Assembly: GCA_031769625.1 (NCBI GenBank)
Contig: JAUIMM010000570.1
Coordinates: 1,617,501-1,681,500 of the forward strand
Origin: Taudactylus pleione
Lineage: Eukaryota; Chordata; Amphibia; Anura; Myobatrachidae
Length of the DNA: 64,000 nt
Direction: 5' to 3'
Under the pieces are notes generated by a model. That model searched no databases, was not told the DNA's origin, and saw nothing but the letters and a program-made list of their open reading frames with translations. The stretch's first letter is position 1, and each line of letters begins with the position of its first letter. The translations under genes were made by a program, and so were the position numbers. Of this stretch, positions 31,270 through 43,156 are shown one piece after another.

Positions 31270-31580
31270 ATTGTAAACTTGTGAAGTATCCACTTACAGT
31301 ATCACAAGATTTTTTTATGAAAAAGAAAAGAATAACACACTGTGCTACCACTTACAGTGTGACAATTTTTTTTACGAATACAAAGCCTTTTCCACTTACA
31401 GTGTGGCAATATTTTTTTACAAATACACTGCGTTTTGCACTTACAATGTGACAACATTTTTTATGAATAGACCCCTGCAGTCCCTTCCCCTGGATGGACA
31501 CAGCAGCCCCAGGATGGACACAGCAGCCACTGCCCCTGGATGGACACAGCAACGCCTGGATGGACACAGCAGCCCCTTGA
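31270..31580. repeat. Two small tandem arrays
   Basis: 31270-31460 holds about four units around CCACTTACAGTGTGACAATTTTTTT (~50-60 bp apart). 31485-31580 repeats CTGGATGGACACAGCAGCCCC about four times. A short CA microsatellite follows at about 31636-31660. They are non-coding. Confidence 0.8.
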
Positions 31581-31660
31581 TAAACGACACAGGCAGCACC
31601 CCTGTGCAGCTACGTTGTTGATAAGCGCAGCTAACGCGCACACACACACACACACACAGG

Positions 31661-33101
31661 AAAAAAAACACTTTGATTAATTTTTTTTTTCCTTACACTG
31701 GGGGGGAGAGCACCCCTGAACGAGGCAGCAGCCCCTTGTCATAGTGCCGGTGCAAATACTTTATTTTCTTCTTTTTTTTATTAATGGGGCCATGCCTCCT
31801 GTGATTAGGCCACAACTCTCCCCCTCAAAAAAAAAAATTTTGGGAGGGAAAGGGTCTCCAGGCCTGGCATTTTCATGCGCAACAATTTGCTCCTTAGTTT
31901 GGCGTATTGTTGCATTAGCATATGAAAGACAGTACAACGCCGCAGCCGTAGGGAAAAGAGGTTGCAGAAGTCCATCTCTGTGCTCTGTGACATCCTTCTC
32001 CTCCTTTACCCCCCTCTGCCCTCACCTTACATGCTGAGAGCTGTGACCTGTCGGCAGCCATACTTGTTTTTCATGTGGAAAGGCATGGAAAAGGACATAA
32101 TTAGCTGTAGGAGGACAAAAAGAACAAATTCATTGAAAGGTACTTAACATTTACAGAAATTAAAAAAAAAAACAACTATATGGGATTACTGCATTAAACA
32201 TGTTTTGCATCAATGTTATTGCAAGACAAAACAAGTAGTAAATCATTTACCATGATAAATTGGCAACTAGCAAGCAGGGTTTATTTACAGTGCACATTAT
32301 GTCGCTGTTCCTCAAACCCAGCTGAATACCTGCATTGTGATAAATGTAAACATGCAATTAAATACCTTTTATAATGAAGGAAATTGATGGGATTATTTTA
32401 TTATTTAATGTTTAAAGAAATGCGTACTAACATAAACCCTACAAACTAGTTTATATAGAGAGTGTTATTCCATTTTGCTAATAATAACATTAGAGTTGCA
32501 GTTCCCTGGCTGCCCTGTATTCACACAGACATTCTTGGTCATGGAAACAGTCATTTAAATTGGGGAAATTAGCAGAGAAATTAGTGGCAGTTTATGTAAT
32601 ATGTAGGTGCTTATAGATCTTTGAAATAAACACTTCAAATAAAACGCTTCATAGTTTTCTTCAAAGGTTTTACAACATTTACTGGGCTGATTACCGTTTG
32701 TTAGTCATGCACAAACATCTGTTTTTAAAATACAAAAAAGCAAGTTACACATTCCAAGAACAGCTGGATGAGCGCCCCTATTTTTTATAGTCCTGATTAG
32801 ACTGAACGTTATAAGATTATCTGATGGTAAATCTGATCTTTGAAGGAGCAATAAACTGTAATAAAATTGCACTCGGAGAACAGTATGACCCTGGCGATTA
32901 TGGCAAATCGTAACTTGTTTCAATGAGGGTTCACCATCAGCTAATTCAGTTCTGGTCAATTAAAGGTATAGTATTAAATGTAAATAAACTGTCATTTAAT
33001 ACAAGAACGATTGTTGCATTTTGATAACATCTATTAGAGTTCTGATCTCTTTTTGCAAGTTCCACCTGATGAACATTTCCTCTGTGTCCCGTAGAGAGAA
33101 G
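31661..33101. other. Unassigned
   Basis: No gene or element end was recognised in this AT-rich stretch; small frames have no recognisable similarity. Confidence 0.3.
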
Positions 33102-33109
33102 CTGTACAT

Positions 33110-33266
33110 CGGGGTAGGCAGCATGCAGCACTCCAGCTGCTGTGGAACTGCACCTCCCAGCATGCCCTGACGCAGTTTATCTGTTACAGCATGCTAAACT
33201 GATGGAAGGGAATGCTGGGATGTGTAGTTCCATACCAGCTGGCATGCTACATGATGCCTACCCCTG
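33110..33266. mobile_element. hAT-type MITE, 157 bp
   Basis: The two halves are inverted copies: GGGGTAGGCAGCATG...GGAACTGCACCTCCCAGCAT against the complement of ATGCTGGGATGTGTAGTTCC...ATGATGCCTACCCC. The flanks CTGTACAT and CTGTATAT agree at 7 of 8, fitting a hAT TSD. Confidence 0.75.
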
Positions 33267-33297
33267 CTGTATATTGTCAGTGTATCATACTTGCCGA

Positions 33298-34045
33298 CAG
33301 GGCTGCCATCAGAAATGGTGGGGGCCGGGACTGACAAAGTAGGCAGAGCCCTCTGCACCCCCCCCCTTTGAGCAGAAGCAGCTATATGCGGGTATTAGTA
33401 TTTTCAATGGGGTATCAATATATATATATATATATATATATCATTCTATATATCTATCTCCTTGATAATTGAGATAATCTTTATATCCCTTCTGAGCCTC
33501 CAGCCCAGCTCTGCTGTCTGACACTTGCCTCCAGTTCAGCCCCACAGCAAGTCCCAGCCCCAGACAATCAGCTCCAGCCCCAGCACCAGGCATACAGCCA
33601 GCCCCTGCCCCAAGCTGGTAGACAGCCCCTGCCCCAACAGTCAGCCCCAGCCCAAAGCAGTCAGCCCCAGCACCAGGCTTGCAGCCAGCCCATGCCCCAA
33701 GCAGACAGTCAGCCCCTGCCCCAAGCAGACAGCCAGCCCCTGCCCCAGACAGCCAGCCTCTGCCTCAGACAGCTAGCCCCAGATAGCCTGCCCCACACAT
33801 CTCTGCATTTTTTTGTTGCTCCTCAGTCCTCACAAGCCGCGGCTCCTCTGTCCTCTCTCTCGCTATCAGTGGCACGGTGTTACATCATGAAGTTACACAC
33901 GCCAGCGTCTGGGTCTCACTTTCATAAAAAAAAATAAAAATTTCTTGCAGGCTTTGTAGCACAGCGGGCAGTGGGCTGGCAGATGGGGAGGCGGGCCTGG
34001 GTCTGGGACTCCAGTCCTAGTAGTCCCCCCCTGATCGCAGCCCTG
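33298..34045. mobile_element. hAT-type element with perfect 8-bp TSD
   Basis: It begins CAGGGCTGCCATCAG and ends CTGATCGCAGCCCTG, with CTTGCCGA duplicated exactly (33290-33297, 34046-34053). It appears to be nested in a CATACTTGCCGACA-type MITE whose left end is at 33286. The interior has a TA microsatellite (about 33417-33440) and a C-rich minisatellite (33525-33790) of CAGCCCCTGCCCCAAGCAGA-like units; the frame at 33525-33776 is a repeat artefact. Confidence 0.82.
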
Positions 34046-34053
34046 CTTGCCGA

Positions 34054-34909
34054 CATTCGGGCTTCACCCTCCGGAGAGGACAGCCTGGCTGGAATGGGAA
34101 GGAGGAGGGGTTGATGGGGCGTGGTGAGGCATAAGTGGGCGAGGCGGGGTGTGTGCCAGCTTGATCACATCATCATGGTCAAGCCCCTCACTAATACAAT
34201 GTCAAAATTAATTGCGTCATCAGCCGCCCAACCTGCCCACTTTACTCAAGGAAGTGGATGGCACCAGATGGACAGGGGGTGCTGCGGGATACTTGTATGC
34301 CTATCCGGGACAGCCGGGAGCAGCACCGATCTTCTAGAGCCTCTATGCCATTTTGGGAGGATAGACAGGTATGCAGTATATGGGCACCCGAACCTGTTAA
34401 ATTGAGGCTGCAGGTCTTACAACCTAGCAGAGTAGCGATAGGGAAGATGGGCAGAGGGATGACACTGGGTGGAATTAAAGTTATGTAAATAGTGCCACCA
34501 GATAAGTCAGTACACTGGGACAGAATGTATAAGGTGTTATGGGTGTATGTTGGTGCTGGAGGCGGTTAGCCCACACGTCGTACAGCTTAGCCAGGTCTTT
34601 ATTGAACCAGGTAGAATAAGACATAAGGTAGCATAAGACACAGGGATATAACTGGTGTACAAATAGAAGCATTGATGCAGCCTGGAGCATTAGGGAATTC
34701 CTCTGTGTTGTAGTGCGCCGGGCGTCAGAGTGGTAAAAACACCAGTGGATAGTAGCACTATGCCCCACTAATGTAGTGTTGGTGATACAGTGTGCCTGCT
34801 GTACTCTATGGGCTCTGGGGCAACTTCTCCACTTTATCTCTCTTGAAGGTTTAATACATCTCCCCCCAGCTGTTGTAAGCTGACATAAGATTTATAGCAG
34901 CTTCCTTAA
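34054..34909. other. Mostly unassigned; MITE remnants
   Basis: The first ~300 bp resemble the GC-rich interior of CATACTTG-type MITEs. A TTCTCCACTTTATCTCTCTTG fragment near 34830 matches remnants at 6.05 and 61.73 kb. No gene was recognised. Confidence 0.35.
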
Positions 34910-35272
34910 GGTGGCCACACACATGGCGATCTGCACACGATCAGCCGATGTGTACGATTTCCCTTGAAACTCTCCCCGGCAGCTCTGCACATGATCTCCA
35001 CACGATCTGCACACGATTTGGTGTCCAATCTTCAAACGATCTCTCCTGCATCCAGACTTTCACAGTGCATCGTGTCCTAGATTGTCAGATCTGCCCTACA
35101 GCACGGCAGATCTGACGATGCGATGTGCGACCAGCGGGGACGCGCATCGCATCGTCATCATGAGTGGGGACTCACGATTTACTCAGGATTTGGCCATATT
35201 TTACACGATCTGTCGTTCCAATGTGTCGGAATCGGCCAGATCGGGTAAAATATCGCTATGTGTGTGGCCAGC
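34910..35272. mobile_element. MITE with GGTGGCCACACACATGGCGAT ends
   Basis: The left end GGTGGCCACACACATGG and right end CTATGTGTGTGGCCAGC are inverted copies over about 20 bp. The interior has repeated CACACGATCTGC and CGATCTG motifs. The TSD is unclear, so the superfamily is not assigned. Confidence 0.7.
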
Positions 35273-36250
35273 ATAACTATGGACAAATGTTCAGATGCTT
35301 AGGGGGGACACTTAGCAAAAAAACATACCCGGGAGTGTTAACGTGCAGGGAAAACGCATTGAATCTGCACTTTATGAGGAATCAATCCGTTAGCACGCGT
35401 TAACCCCTGGTTTACCGCCCCGGGAAAATGCTATTTAATTGAAAAACCCTGTGGCTAATTGGATTCTCCCCTTAATTTATTAATTTCACTGTGTTTAAAG
35501 CATAACGAAACAAACTGGATTTCCTCAACACTGTATGGATATGGGCAGTTAATTCTCAATTGTTCGGAAATAATATTTGACAGATTTATTTCAAAGTAAA
35601 CTCATAAATAGATGACGCTGACAGGAAAACAGATGGGAACTCGGCACTGACACAAAGATTATCGTCTATGTACTTAATTAGATGAAGCTACGTCACGATG
35701 TTGTAGGTCCATTTTCATTTCCCATTAAGACACCATCAAAAATGTGGAACAATTAGCTGCTCTGTAAGCAAAGGTAATTTACTGAAATAGGTTTGAATAG
35801 TTGAGGACTATTGAATACGCACATGTATTTAGTATATAAAAGGAGTAAGATCTCTTTGGGAGACACACAGTCAAGCGTTTTTCTGCTTTGAGTCTGGAAC
35901 TTTTCCACAGTTAAACACTTTTTTAATGAATTACAAAACGTAGAACAGAAGATTTTTGTTATGTCAGCTGATTCATTCATTGTTTTTTTTTTCTTTATTA
36001 TTTAATTCCCTTTAAGTATGAAAAGCTATTATTTATGCTAAAATGTAAAAGCTTGTCTCTTCTTGTAGAGGACATCAAATAAGTACAGCAACTGGGATTC
36101 TCAAACAGGACGTAAAGCTTTCCAGATCTAAGGCCCATTTCTGTAGAGAAAGCGTCTATACTTTGCTGAAGGGCACTTGCTATCCTGGCTGTATTTAAAG
36201 AGTGAAATGCGTTGCTGTCCCATTTATAAGAAAAACAGCTATGGAGCTAT
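35273..36250. other. Unassigned
   Basis: AT-rich sequence with no recognisable coding region or element end. Confidence 0.3.
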
Positions 36251-36431
36251 TGGGGCATATGTATAAGCTCTGGAAAGTGATAAAGTGCAGTGCAGAGTGA
36301 TAAATGACCAACCAATCTGCTCCCAACTGTCATGTTACAGGCTGTGTTTGAAAAATTAGTTAGGAGCTAAGTGGCTGGTGATTTATCACTCTTCACTTCA
36401 TCACTTCCCAGAGCTTCATACATCTGCCCCA
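36251..36431. mobile_element. Palindromic MITE, 181 bp
   Basis: TGGGGCATATGTATAAGCTCTGG on the left is mirrored by CCCAGAGCTTCATACATCTGCCCCA on the right, and AAGTGATAAA-like sequence is mirrored further in. Fragments of this family recur near 6.05, 18.22, 34.83 and 61.73 kb. The TSD is not clear. Confidence 0.75.
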
Positions 36432-36487
36432 ATGTGTGGTGTGCACTTTGAATATGTGTAAATCTCTATTTGTCATGTCTGTATCTA

Positions 36488-37550
36488 CAGCTATGGCCAA
36501 AAGTATTGGTTTTCACAAAGTCTGCTACTTCAGTCTTTATGATGACAATTTGCAGAATGTCATGAAGAGTGATCAGGTGAATTGCAATTAATTACAAAGT
36601 CCCTCTTTGCCATGACAATGAACTTAGGGCCTGATTCAGCTTTGGGAATAGATTAATAAACAGCACGTAACTGATCATCTTGGTGAAACCATGCTGCACT
36701 GCAGGTGGGGCAGAAGTAAAATGTGCAGAGAGATTTAGATTTGGGAGGAGTGTGTCCAAACTAACATCTAAACTGCAGTGTAAAAATAAATCTGTGCAGT
36801 ATTTGTGGGCTACATGCAAAAGCAGCCAGTATTTACCCTACATGCAAAATTAAATGTATGTATTGCAACATGGTTTGTCCTGGTTCACAGTTACGTGCTC
36901 TTTCTCACTCTATTCCCAAAGCTGAACCAGGCCCTTAATCCCAAAAACAACATTTCCACTGCATTTCAGCCCTGCCACAAAAGGACCAGCTGACATCATG
37001 TCAGTGATTCTCTTGTTAACACAGGTGACAGTGTTGATGAGGACAAGGCTGGAGATCACTCTGTCATGCTGATTGAGTTAGAATAACAGACTGGAAGCTT
37101 TAAAAGGAGGGTGGAGCTTGAAATCATTGTTCTTTCTCTTTTAACCATGGTTACCTGCAAGGAGACACTTGCAGTCATTATTGCTTTGCACACGAAGGGC
37201 TTCACAGGCAAGGATATTGCTGATAGTAAGATTGCACCTAAATCAACCATTTATCGGATCATCAAGAACTTCAAGGAGAGAGGTTCAATAGTTGCGAAGA
37301 AGGCTTTAGGGCACCCAGGAACGTCCAGCAAGCGCCAGGGCCATCTCCTAAAGTTGATTCAGCTGCGGGATCAGGGCACCAAATGTGTTGAGCTTGCTCA
37401 GGAATGGCAGCAGGCAGGTGTGAGTCCTTTTTCACACACACTGAGGCGAAGACTTTTGGAGAATGGCCTGGTGTCAAGAAGGGCAGCAAAGAAGCCACTT
37501 CTCTCCAGGAAAAACATCAGGGACAGACAATACACCAGGAACACCAGGAA
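36488..37550 (+). mobile_element. Tc1-like element, 3' part lost
   Basis: The left terminus CAGCTATGGCCAAAAG follows a TA dinucleotide (36486-36487). A MITE interrupts the 5' non-coding region at 36627-36934. The transposase starts at 37147 and similarity ends near 37550, where LTR sequence begins. The right terminal repeat is not present. Confidence 0.8.
36627..36934. mobile_element. Harbinger-like MITE with TTA target-site duplication
   Basis: GGGCCTGATTCAGCTTTGGG on the left is mirrored by CCCAAAGCTGAACCAGGCCC on the right. TTA is present on both sides (36624-36626, 36935-36937), the TWA signature of PIF/Harbinger. It is inserted in the Tc1 5' region, so it is younger than that element. 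It anchors the superfamily call for the hairpin-chain MITEs with the same ends. Confidence 0.85.
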
Positions 37551-37590
37551 CAAACAACTAGAAAAACAGCCTCCTGAGAAAAGTAATTAA
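37147..37590 (+). pseudogene. Tc1-like transposase, N-terminal part only
   Basis: From the ATG at 37147 the protein reads MVTCKETLAVIIALHTKGF and contains the paired helix-turn-helix DNA-binding region (GKDIADSKIAPKSTIYRIIKN, RRRLLENGLVSRRAAKK). This is roughly the first 135 residues of a usual ~340. The DDE catalytic domain is missing: after about 37550 the frame runs into LTR-derived sequence and stops at 37590. It cannot encode an active transposase. Confidence 0.85.
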
Positions 37591-37891
37591 AAAAGACAAT
37601 ACAACAGGAACTGTGGGTGTTTTTGCATGTAAAGGGAGAGACCCCACATGTGGACAGGTGTAACTGTGGCAATTGTAATATGGCCCAGACACTTGAATTT
37701 GACTGAATGAACAATGGTAAGAAATCTGCTTGAAAAGAACTGAAACAGGTATCCTAATTAGGCAGAAGAAAGCTTTTAAACTCACTGTCAGACAGGCTGG
37801 CACCAGCAGGGCTGGGGGTCTCCACCCTGTTTGAGAGTGAATCTCATTACTAATAACACATTGCATTGCAGTTAAAAATGTTAGTAAGGAA

Positions 37892-37935
<44 letters not shown>

Positions 37936-38900
37936 ATATATATATATATTATATATATTAAATCCATCATAAATAGAATCACATGCATAAACACTGCACA
38001 TTATGCACAGTTGCGCTGTTAACATGATGCACATTAGCGAATGCACAATATTCTGCATGCAAACGCTGTTTATTAGTTGCATGCATGCATGCATATCTGC
38101 CCCAAATCAGATAAACCTAACTAGCGTCTTTTCCCAAACACCTAATACTTACACAATGCACATCCACATAAAAGGTTCCATAGCTTTAAAGTATAAGATT
38201 CAAGTTTTATCCATTTATTACAAATGCTGTGAAATAAAGGCTATTTGGTATCTAAGGTTTAATACATGATAAGTAAGCCGTGTTTGGTGTTATACTGATC
38301 TGCACTTTCTCAACAGCTTTCCGGTATCATCGGTGTGAAGATCGCAGCATGCATTCTCAACTTATGGACCGTAGAGATATAAAGCACCAAAATGTATTTT
38401 GTGAAACTAACAGCTTAGATTTGCATGCAGGGGGAATAGAGGAGACAATAGGCTGTCGAAGGCTGACCTGTGTCCATTTGAATCAACCTGTTAAATATCC
38501 TGTAACAGATGCACCCGAACTGGGAACCAATGAAACCATGCCAAACTTTTCTATTGTATAGTCTATTTCTGTAAGGATATATATATGTGGGTTCTGACCC
38601 CAATCTGGAGTCTTCATGCTGATGCTGTTGATGGAGGTTTCTTATGGGTGCCGGTAACTGGTCCCAGTGCGCTTGCGTATGTATAACTGTACCTTGGGTC
38701 TGTATAATTTCTTTGCGCTAAATTGTACTTAGATCACAGCGTGTAACTATCTGTATTTTACTTGAATAATACTTTGTGCTTGGAAACACATGTTCAAGGT
38801 CTGAAGGCATTTATTTACTGTATGACTGCGTACGCAAATAGCGTCAATTTTAGAGGTTTATAGGAAGGAATGTTTAGAGGTTTATAGGAAGGATTGTACC
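37555..38900 (+). repeat. Old, diverged LTR of the same family as the 49.9-60.5 kb retrovirus
   Basis: Read on the plus strand, many blocks match the reverse complement of the LTRs at 49872-51348 and 59000-60482. Examples are ACAGCCTCCTGAG, CTGTGGCAATTGTAATAT, AATGCTGTGAAATAAAG, TCAACTTATGGACCG, TGAATAATACTTTGTGCTT and TTACTGTATGACTGCGTACGC. The first ~200 bp of the LTR is missing at the Tc1 boundary, and TA microsatellite growth (37893-37955) interrupts it. No internal retroviral sequence adjoins, so it is a truncated solo LTR, in the opposite orientation to the main copy. Confidence 0.8.
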
Positions 38901-38929
38901 AGAGGTCAATAGCGTTACAACACTACATA

Positions 38930-39661
38930 TAGTATTAATTGGCACTATACTGGAAACTACTGAAGAGGAAAGGGATCTAGGAGTCACTATTTCAGGTGAC
39001 TTAAAGGCAAGCAAACATTGTAACAAAGCAATGAGGAAAGCAATGCTTGGCTGCATAGGAAGAGGAATCAGTAGCAGAAAGAAAGAAGTGATAATACCAC
39101 TGTATAAGTCATTGGTACATCCTCATCTCGAATACTGTGTTCAGTTCTGGAGACCATATCTCCAGAAGGATACTAATACATTAGAGATTGTACAAAGAAG
39201 GGCAACTAAAATGGTGCAAGGTCTACACCACAAAACGTACCAGGAAAGACTAAAAGATCTTAATATGTATAGTTTGGAGCAGAGAAGGGAAAGGGGGGAC
39301 ATGATAGAAACGTTCAAATATATAAAGAGTTTTAACAAGGTAAAGGAAGGAGACATTCTTCAAAGAAAGAGAAGTATTAGAACAAGACGACATGCTCTGA
39401 AACTGGAGGGTGGTAGGTTCAGGGGAAATTTGAGGAAAAATTACTTCACGGAAAGGGTAGTGGATAAGTGGAATAGCCTCCCATCAGAGGTGGTAGAGGC
39501 CTAGACAGTAGAGCAATTTAAACATGCATGGGATAGACATAAGGATATCCTTCAGAAGAAGTAAGGATCAATAAGGGTTGAGGTAACAATATGTTTAACA
39601 AATGGGGCAGACTAGATTGGCCAAGTGTTTCTTATCTGCCGTGAAATTCTATGTTTCTATG
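38930..39661 (+). pseudogene. CR1/L2-type LINE, 3' end of ORF2 and tail
   Basis: The frame around 38930-39504 encodes the C-terminal part of a non-LTR retrotransposon reverse transcriptase: EERDLGVTISGDLKASKHCNKA, then LYKSLVHPHLEYCVQFW, LEIVQRRATKMVQGL, RGDMIETFKYIK and VVDKWNSLPSEVV. It is stopped at 39502-39504, a few codons before similarity ends. The 3' tail (GGCCAAGTGTTTCTTATCTGCC, ending TTCTATGTTTCTATG) is typical of this LINE group's 3' end. The 5' part is absent, as in most LINE copies. The exact clade is not certain. Confidence 0.8.
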
Positions 39662-40250
39662 TAGAACCTCTCAGAGGGGACTGTGGCCGAAGCCTGCCAG
39701 ACAGACGTAACCAAGGCCCCCGATATTTACAGCGCCATCACACACTTGGTCATGCCTCACTGGGCCCAACAGATCCCTTTACGTACCTGACCATATGATC
39801 AGTGGAGTCCTGCCAATCGTGTGAGAAAATGACTGCATTCACTTTGAGGCATACGTGTGGACTTTTGCAAAATTGGTCACATAACTAAGACATGGCTAAA
39901 TGGGAAAGAGGTACTTGTGAAAGGGCTTGCACAAGCCTACCCCAGCCCACCCAGAAACAGTACCTGCCCCTTCCCCTCTCCCCCCTTCTCTTTCTTCTGA
40001 ATCACTTAGGTAATCATCTGGAAAGTCATAAGTGTAATAAAACAAGTAACAGGTGCCAGGTCTACCACACAGAGAGTCTACAAAGAAAATTCTTTGCAGC
40101 AGAGCTATTTTTCCGTTTCTTAGAGCGATGTCTTTTGTATTCCTACTTTATGCTCCTCTACCTCCTGTGCTAGGGGCCCAGTCCAAAGTTCTCTGGCTTT
40201 TGCCAGGCACACAAGTGACAATGTTTTTGAAGATCCAATCACTAACATGA
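39662..40250. other. Unassigned
   Basis: No gene or repeat was recognised; the frames here show no recognisable family. Confidence 0.3.
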
Positions 40251-40258
40251 TCAAAAAC

Positions 40259-40451
40259 TAGAGATGTGCCGGTTCGGTTTTCCTCGGATTTACTCGGATA
40301 TGTTCGGATCTCAAAAACGGAATTTTATTGGCTATCGGCTATCACGTGTTTTGGATAGCCAATAAAATAAATCCGAACTAATCCGAACTTGCGATAATTT
40401 TGGCAAAAAGAACCGAGTAAATCCGAGTAAAACCAAACCCACAAATCTCTA
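40259..40451. mobile_element. hAT-type MITE (TAGAGATGTGC family), 193 bp
   Basis: TAGAGATGTGCCGGTTCGG on the left is mirrored by the right end (ACCAAACCCACAAATCTCTA), with ACTCGGATTTACTCGG-type inner repeats. The flanks TCAAAAAC (40251-40258) and TCCAAAAC (40452-40459) agree at 7 of 8. The shared TAGAGATGTG start suggests mobilisation by the larger hAT family at 0-5.2 and 21.9 kb. Confidence 0.8.
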
Positions 40452-40459
40452 TCCAAAAC

Positions 40460-41479
40460 CAGCCCAGCAGGAGTAATAAATTCTAGTTAGTGCTGTCCTG
40501 AAGAATAACCCCTAGTGGTCAGCCTAGCTCGACCCCAGGTCCAGTTCCGATGGTTTAGCTTCAGCAGGTCAGGTTTTAGGATTTTCCTTTGGGAATCCGC
40601 ATTTCAGAGGCGGCCACCTAGTTTCTTCCAAGTACTCAAGTTGCAGCAGGTAGTATGTGGTGATTTGCTCTGGGAAGACTTGCTGATCTTGGAGGCATCC
40701 ATTAGGCAATACATTTTAATGTACTTAAGTCACTTTTACTACTCTGAATGAACTTATTAGTGTCTTTTAGAATAAAATGGTTCCACAGCCTGTTTAGCAC
40801 TTTTTTCCCAAAATGCTCAACTGCTGGGGAGGTACTGTAATCCCCCAAGTCATTAGTGGACTGGAAGCGCTAGAAATTCAAGGTAGAAGTATCCCTTTTA
40901 GGGGACATGTTGGAGAATGTAGTGGTACACAACGCCACCTTAGCTATTGTTTGGTGATCACCAGGTAGAAAAGTTGCACTCACTCCGGCATTACCGTCCA
41001 CCTCTGAATCAGGCCCGATGGCTGAACCAGTACGAAAAAATTAAATCATACATGTGGGATTATAAAGTCCAGATCTCCCCTACCTTGTGTCAATTAAAGA
41101 AAAAGTGGTCCCCTCATTTAACGCAGTGGCTTCTCTAGTGTAAAAAATGGTAGGTCCTCTAAGGCTGCCGTATTATTCCTGCACATAGTAGAGAGATGGC
41201 AAAAAAAAATCACAAATTTAAAGTGCCGATTTATTATGAAGACCTAAGTGTAGAATGTGACTTTTTGCTGTGTGGGAAAGTTGGACTAATACCGAAGCAA
41301 GAACCACTAAGTATTTCTTTGAGGTGGTAACATTTTTTTTATTTTATACATTTTTGCTTTTAGTTCTCCCTCTTACTCTGCATCTTTTGCCAGTCATGTC
41401 TGTGTCTATTGGTAATGCCATGCCCTATTTTCTCAATAATGAGACACCCACTTACTGCATCTTGAGAATTCTCTAGACG
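40460..41479. other. Mostly unassigned; one Harbinger-like end
   Basis: CTCTGAATCAGGCCC near 41003 is a Harbinger-like MITE end without a found partner. Otherwise I see no gene or repeat. Confidence 0.35.
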
Positions 41480-42085
41480 CACCGTTGATACAGTGCACCA
41501 TCAAACGTAACATCAGACACACGATTAGTACAGAACACCATCAGACGCATAATCAGATGCCCTATTGGTACAGTACACCATCAGATGCACCATTGGTAAA
41601 GTGCATCATCAGTTGCACTATTTGTACAGTATAGCATCAGATGTACTATTTTTACAGTACACCATCAGAGGCACCACTGGTACATTACACCATCAGACGC
41701 ACCATTTGTACAGTACACCATCAGACGCACCATTGGTACAGTACACCATCAGACGCACCATTGGTACAGTACACTGTTGGACGCACCATTGGTACAGTAC
41801 ACCATCAAATGCACCATTGGTACAGTACCCCATCAGACGCACCATTGGTAGAGTACACTATCAGAAGCACCATTGGTACAGTACATCATCTGTTGTACCA
41901 TCAGAAGCACCATTGGTACAGTACACCATCTGATGCACCATTGGTTCAGTACACCATCAGACGTACCATCAAACACACAATTGGTACAGTACATCATCAG
42001 ACACACCATTGGTACAGTTCAACAGACACACCATCAGACACATAATTGATACAGTACACTGTCAGATGCACTAAAAGAGGCACCA
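41480..42085. repeat. 30-bp minisatellite (CAGACGCACCATTGGTACAG)
   Basis: About twenty units of CACCATTGGTACAGTACACCATCAGACG with variants. The 30-bp period keeps frames open (41565-41933, 41641-42045), and these are artefacts. Confidence 0.92.
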
Positions 42086-43156
42086 TAAAAACTTACACCA
42101 GCCCCATGGCAGGTGCAGTTTCTCCGTCTGAGTATGGCGTCTTGTGTGAGCATTTCACCGTCTTTGGACACACCCACGCCTGCTTAGCCACCCCACTGTT
42201 GTCTCTCAGGTACAGCCACCAGATCACAGACCCTGTGTAGGAATCTGTACGGCGTCTCTGAGCAGTAACAATCGAGCCCATGCACTGTTAGACTCAGATA
42301 CTGTAAATGCACAGACTGACGACACTGGCCTCCTGCGTGTGACATCACCACTCTGTTCACGTCTGCATCAGGCCCTGGTTGTATTTTCCTTAGAAAAATA
42401 CAAGCTGTAACTTTTGTGGGTACTGCATAAAAACATGTAGTGATAGTGGTGTTGGAATATGACAAACGCAAACATAGGAAAATTGTCTCAGCTCAGGGGT
42501 GGAAACCCTTAGCAGCTGAGGAGTTAATAACACATAAAGCACCATACTTCGAAATACATATATACTGTACAGTTCTGCTATATTTGACAATTAATACATT
42601 CGCCAAAACACCTACCTAGAGTCGCCTAATGGCAGTGCCGATCCTGACTGGCAGATATTGTTTTTTGAATGACATATCAAAATATATTTTTTAAAGTTAA
42701 TTACACTGTAGAGCAAAATAGCCGGAGGCCAGGAGAGGGAGGGTGAGAGACAAAGCAATATTCCTAGTGCTACAAAGCATCCTGTGTTATTATGGACAGG
42801 CAGGAAATTGTGAGATCCTAATCTAACGCTTACAGATAAAAACCCTAAAAACAGCCTCTTAAACAGAAGGTATCAATTTTGCCTAATACATACATACAGT
42901 ATCCAGGTGCAAATTCCTTTATTTGTCTTTACATCCTGATTTATCTATTGATTAGCCTTACAGTGACTATGGGCCGGAGAAAGGTAAGAAAGATCAGTCA
43001 AAACAAAATTCACGATACAACAGTAACCGGATCACAAAACACTGTAAGGCAGATATAAAGCTACTATCGGCTGATGGGGGGTCTCTCATGTCAATCACAT
43101 CATTACAAACACTAACATTGATATAACTTACTGTAAAATAAACACATGAACACAAA
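42086..43156. other. Unassigned
   Basis: No gene or element was recognised; mixed GC- and AT-rich sequence. Confidence 0.3.

Noticed and set aside
33525..33776. Pro/Ser/Gln-rich 83-codon frame
   Set aside because: It coincides with a C-rich minisatellite inside a hAT-type element.
41565..42045. 122- and 134-codon frames
   Set aside because: They are artefacts of the 30-bp CACCATTGGTACAG array.
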